Of a DNA stretch of 20,808 nucleotides, positions 19,729 to 20,808 are shown in pieces. Location: assembly GCA_964405805.1 (NCBI GenBank), contig CAYOPE010000016.1, positions 1-20,808 on the forward strand. The letters run 5' to 3'. Both the position numbers and the translations under genes were made by a program. Position 1 is the first letter of the stretch; every line of letters starts with the position of its first letter. The notes under the pieces were generated by a model, which saw only the letters and a program-made list of their open reading frames with translations, made no database searches and was not told the origin of the DNA. This stretch comes from CAYOPE01 sp964405805 (GTDB taxonomy: Bacteria > Patescibacteriota > Doudnabacteria > UBA920 > O2-02-FULL-48-8).

Positions 19729-20292
19729 ATGATACTTTCTGACAAAGACATCAAAGATAAACTTGAAAGCAAGCAAATTGCTATCGATCCCATGCCAAAT
19801 CTTGCTGAAGCACTGGGCACGGTCTCTGTTGATCTACGTTTAGGCAACGAATTTAAGGTTTACAAAACCACAGAGCGACCGGTAATTGACCCTAGAAACC
19901 CCAAAAGCCTAGAGGGACTTCAGGAAACCATGACTAAAGCTGACGGCGAAGCCTTTGTAATTCATCCACATGAGTTTGTGCTTGGTTCGACTCTTGAAAG
20001 AATAGAATTACCAGCTGATATTGCTGGAAGGTTAGAAGGAAAATCATCGTTAGGAAGATTGGGAATAGTAATTCACTCAACAGCAGGTAAAGTTGATCCA
20101 GGTTTTAAAGGCAACCTTGTTCTCGAAATTACAAATATTGGAGCGTTGCCCATTATGCTCTATCCAGGAATGCGCGTTTGCCAGCTTTTGTTTGAACAAA
20201 TCAGCTCCTCCACGACAGCCTACACCGAAAGAGACAATTCAAAATACAAGAATCAAGAAAAAACAGTAAGCAGCGTCTTGGGGGGAATATAA
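19729..20292 (+). CDS. dcd: dCTP deaminase
   Basis: A 187-residue dUTPase-fold enzyme. Motifs: MILSDKDIKDKL at the N-terminus, VSVDLRLGNEF (32-42), GRLEGKSSLGRLGIVIHSTAG (100-120, substrate-binding Ser and Arg), VDPGFKGNLVLEITN (122-136, with catalytic Glu133) and PIMLYPGMRVCQLLFE (141-156). It converts dCTP to dUTP and ammonia, feeding thymidylate synthesis; whether it also removes pyrophosphate, as bifunctional DCD-DUT enzymes do, cannot be settled here. Its stop overlaps the tmk start by one base (TAATG), coupling two steps of dTTP supply. Confidence 0.93.
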   Translation: MILSDKDIKDKLESKQIAIDPMPNLAEALGTVSVDLRLGNEFKVYKTTERPVIDPRNPKSLEGLQETMTKADGEAFVIHPHEFVLGSTLERIELPADIAGRLEGKSSLGRLGIVIHSTAGKVDPGFKGNLVLEITNIGALPIMLYPGMRVCQLLFEQISSSTTAYTERDNSKYKNQEKTVSSVLGGI

Positions 20293-20808
20293 TGTCTAAC
20301 GGTAAATTTATTGTTATCGACGGATCAGATGGGACAGGGAAAGCCACGCAAACCAAACTGTTGATTAAGCGCCTCGAGAAGGCAGGGCACAGAGTGAAAG
20401 TTGAGGACTTTCCGCAGTATGGAAAAAAATCAGCAGGGCCTGTAGAAGATTATCTCAATGGCCTTTATGGTACTGCCAAAGATCTCGGCGCATATATCCC
20501 ATCAGTTTTTTACGCGGTAGACAGGTTTGCGGCAGCTGAGCGTATTAGAAAGCATTTGAAAGGCGGGTACATCGTGGTCTGCAATAGATACGTGACTTCA
20601 AACATGGCGCACCAGGGTGGAAAAATAGCCAATGCAGCCGCGCGAGAAAAGTATTTCAAGTGGCTGACTGAGCTTGAGTACAAGTTTTTCGGAATTCCTA
20701 AGCCTGACCAAGAAATAATTCTACATCTGCCACCTGAGGTTTCGTTTCGGTTACTGCGAGCTCGCGGACCCAAGTTCTTCATTGGCTACAAGAAACGTGA
20801 TATCCATG
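20292..20808 (+). CDS. tmk: Thymidylate kinase, 3' end beyond the window
   Basis: The reading frame is open to the window edge (172 codons visible). P-loop DGSDGTGKATQ (about residues 10-20; Ala in place of the usual Thr/Ser after Lys), FPQYG (the DR[YF]-type substrate region), YAVDRFAAAERI with the DR motif, and VVCNRYVTSNMAHQGGKI. WLTELEYKFFGIPKPDQEIIL and RARGPKFFIGYKKRDIH follow. The enzyme phosphorylates dTMP to dTDP. Translation is coupled to dcd by a TAATG overlap. The KATQ form of the P-loop occurs in a recognised branch of bacterial thymidylate kinases, so it is probably active. Confidence 0.92.
   Translation, partial: MSNGKFIVIDGSDGTGKATQTKLLIKRLEKAGHRVKVEDFPQYGKKSAGPVEDYLNGLYGTAKDLGAYIPSVFYAVDRFAAAERIRKHLKGGYIVVCNRYVTSNMAHQGGKIANAAAREKYFKWLTELEYKFFGIPKPDQEIILHLPPEVSFRLLRARGPKFFIGYKKRDIH

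Noticed and set aside
1..20808. The mixed GC content as a chimeric assembly
   Set aside because: There are many switches, and at 17619-17647 and 13252-13346 the regulatory signals of AT-rich and GC-rich genes overlap base by base, which a chimera would not produce repeatedly. Read mapping would still be the formal proof.
1..20808. CRISPR arrays, insertion sequences, rRNA genes
   Set aside because: No regularly spaced repeats, no transposase motifs and no rRNA segments were seen on either strand.

Overview
The window looks like part of a small bacterial genome of the Candidate Phyla Radiation (Patescibacteria) type. This is an inference from gene content: a short SecE, a compact uL1, a RmuC/NYN pair, a membrane-anchored protein with DxDxDG-type calcium repeats, a CofE-like ligase with no other F420 genes in view, and a UvrD helicase fused to a PD-(D/E)XK nuclease. 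No 16S rRNA is present to confirm it.

Layout: (1) 1-735 holds the end of an unidentified GC-rich gene and a 68-residue orphan, closed by a terminator. (2) 783-2074 is a very AT-rich pair of unknown membrane proteins. (3) 2188-4328 holds a P-loop kinase-like gene, rmuC, a NYN-domain gene and tRNA-Arg(CCG). (4) 4381-7105 is a GC-rich block: a cytidine deaminase homologue (minus strand), a divergent 72-residue orphan, and PurH split into separate IMP cyclohydrolase and AICAR transformylase genes. (5) 7128-12823 holds the helicase-nuclease, two membrane proteins, a stand-alone tRNA-binding OB-fold protein and a PheS fused to the FDX-ACB domain. (6) 12835-15371 has a GC-rich Rrf2-type regulator divergent from gyrB. 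(7) 15446-17602 is secE, a small membrane protein, nusG, rplK and rplA. (8) 17676-18857 is a second GC-rich block with a possible YdcF-like protein and a 75-residue orphan preceded by an attenuator-like leader. (9) 18977-20808 holds a CofE-like ligase, dCTP deaminase and a truncated thymidylate kinase gene.

Two gene populations are interleaved. The GC-rich genes almost all have a strong Shine-Dalgarno sequence and their own promoter and terminator. The AT-richer housekeeping genes mostly lack a Shine-Dalgarno sequence, and several start right at an extended -10 box (TGnTATAAT, six bases, ATG), as expected of leaderless mRNAs. At two junctions the terminator of one gene is physically nested in the promoter of the next, so the mixture is hard to explain as an assembly artefact.

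The points most worth following up are the mitochondrial-type monomeric PheRS beside a free-standing tRNA-binding domain; the leader-peptide/terminator/antiterminator arrangement at 18483-18629; the two expression styles; palindromic elements inside the helicase gene and between the PheRS-related genes; and the stop codons of several GC-rich genes lying inside hairpins.
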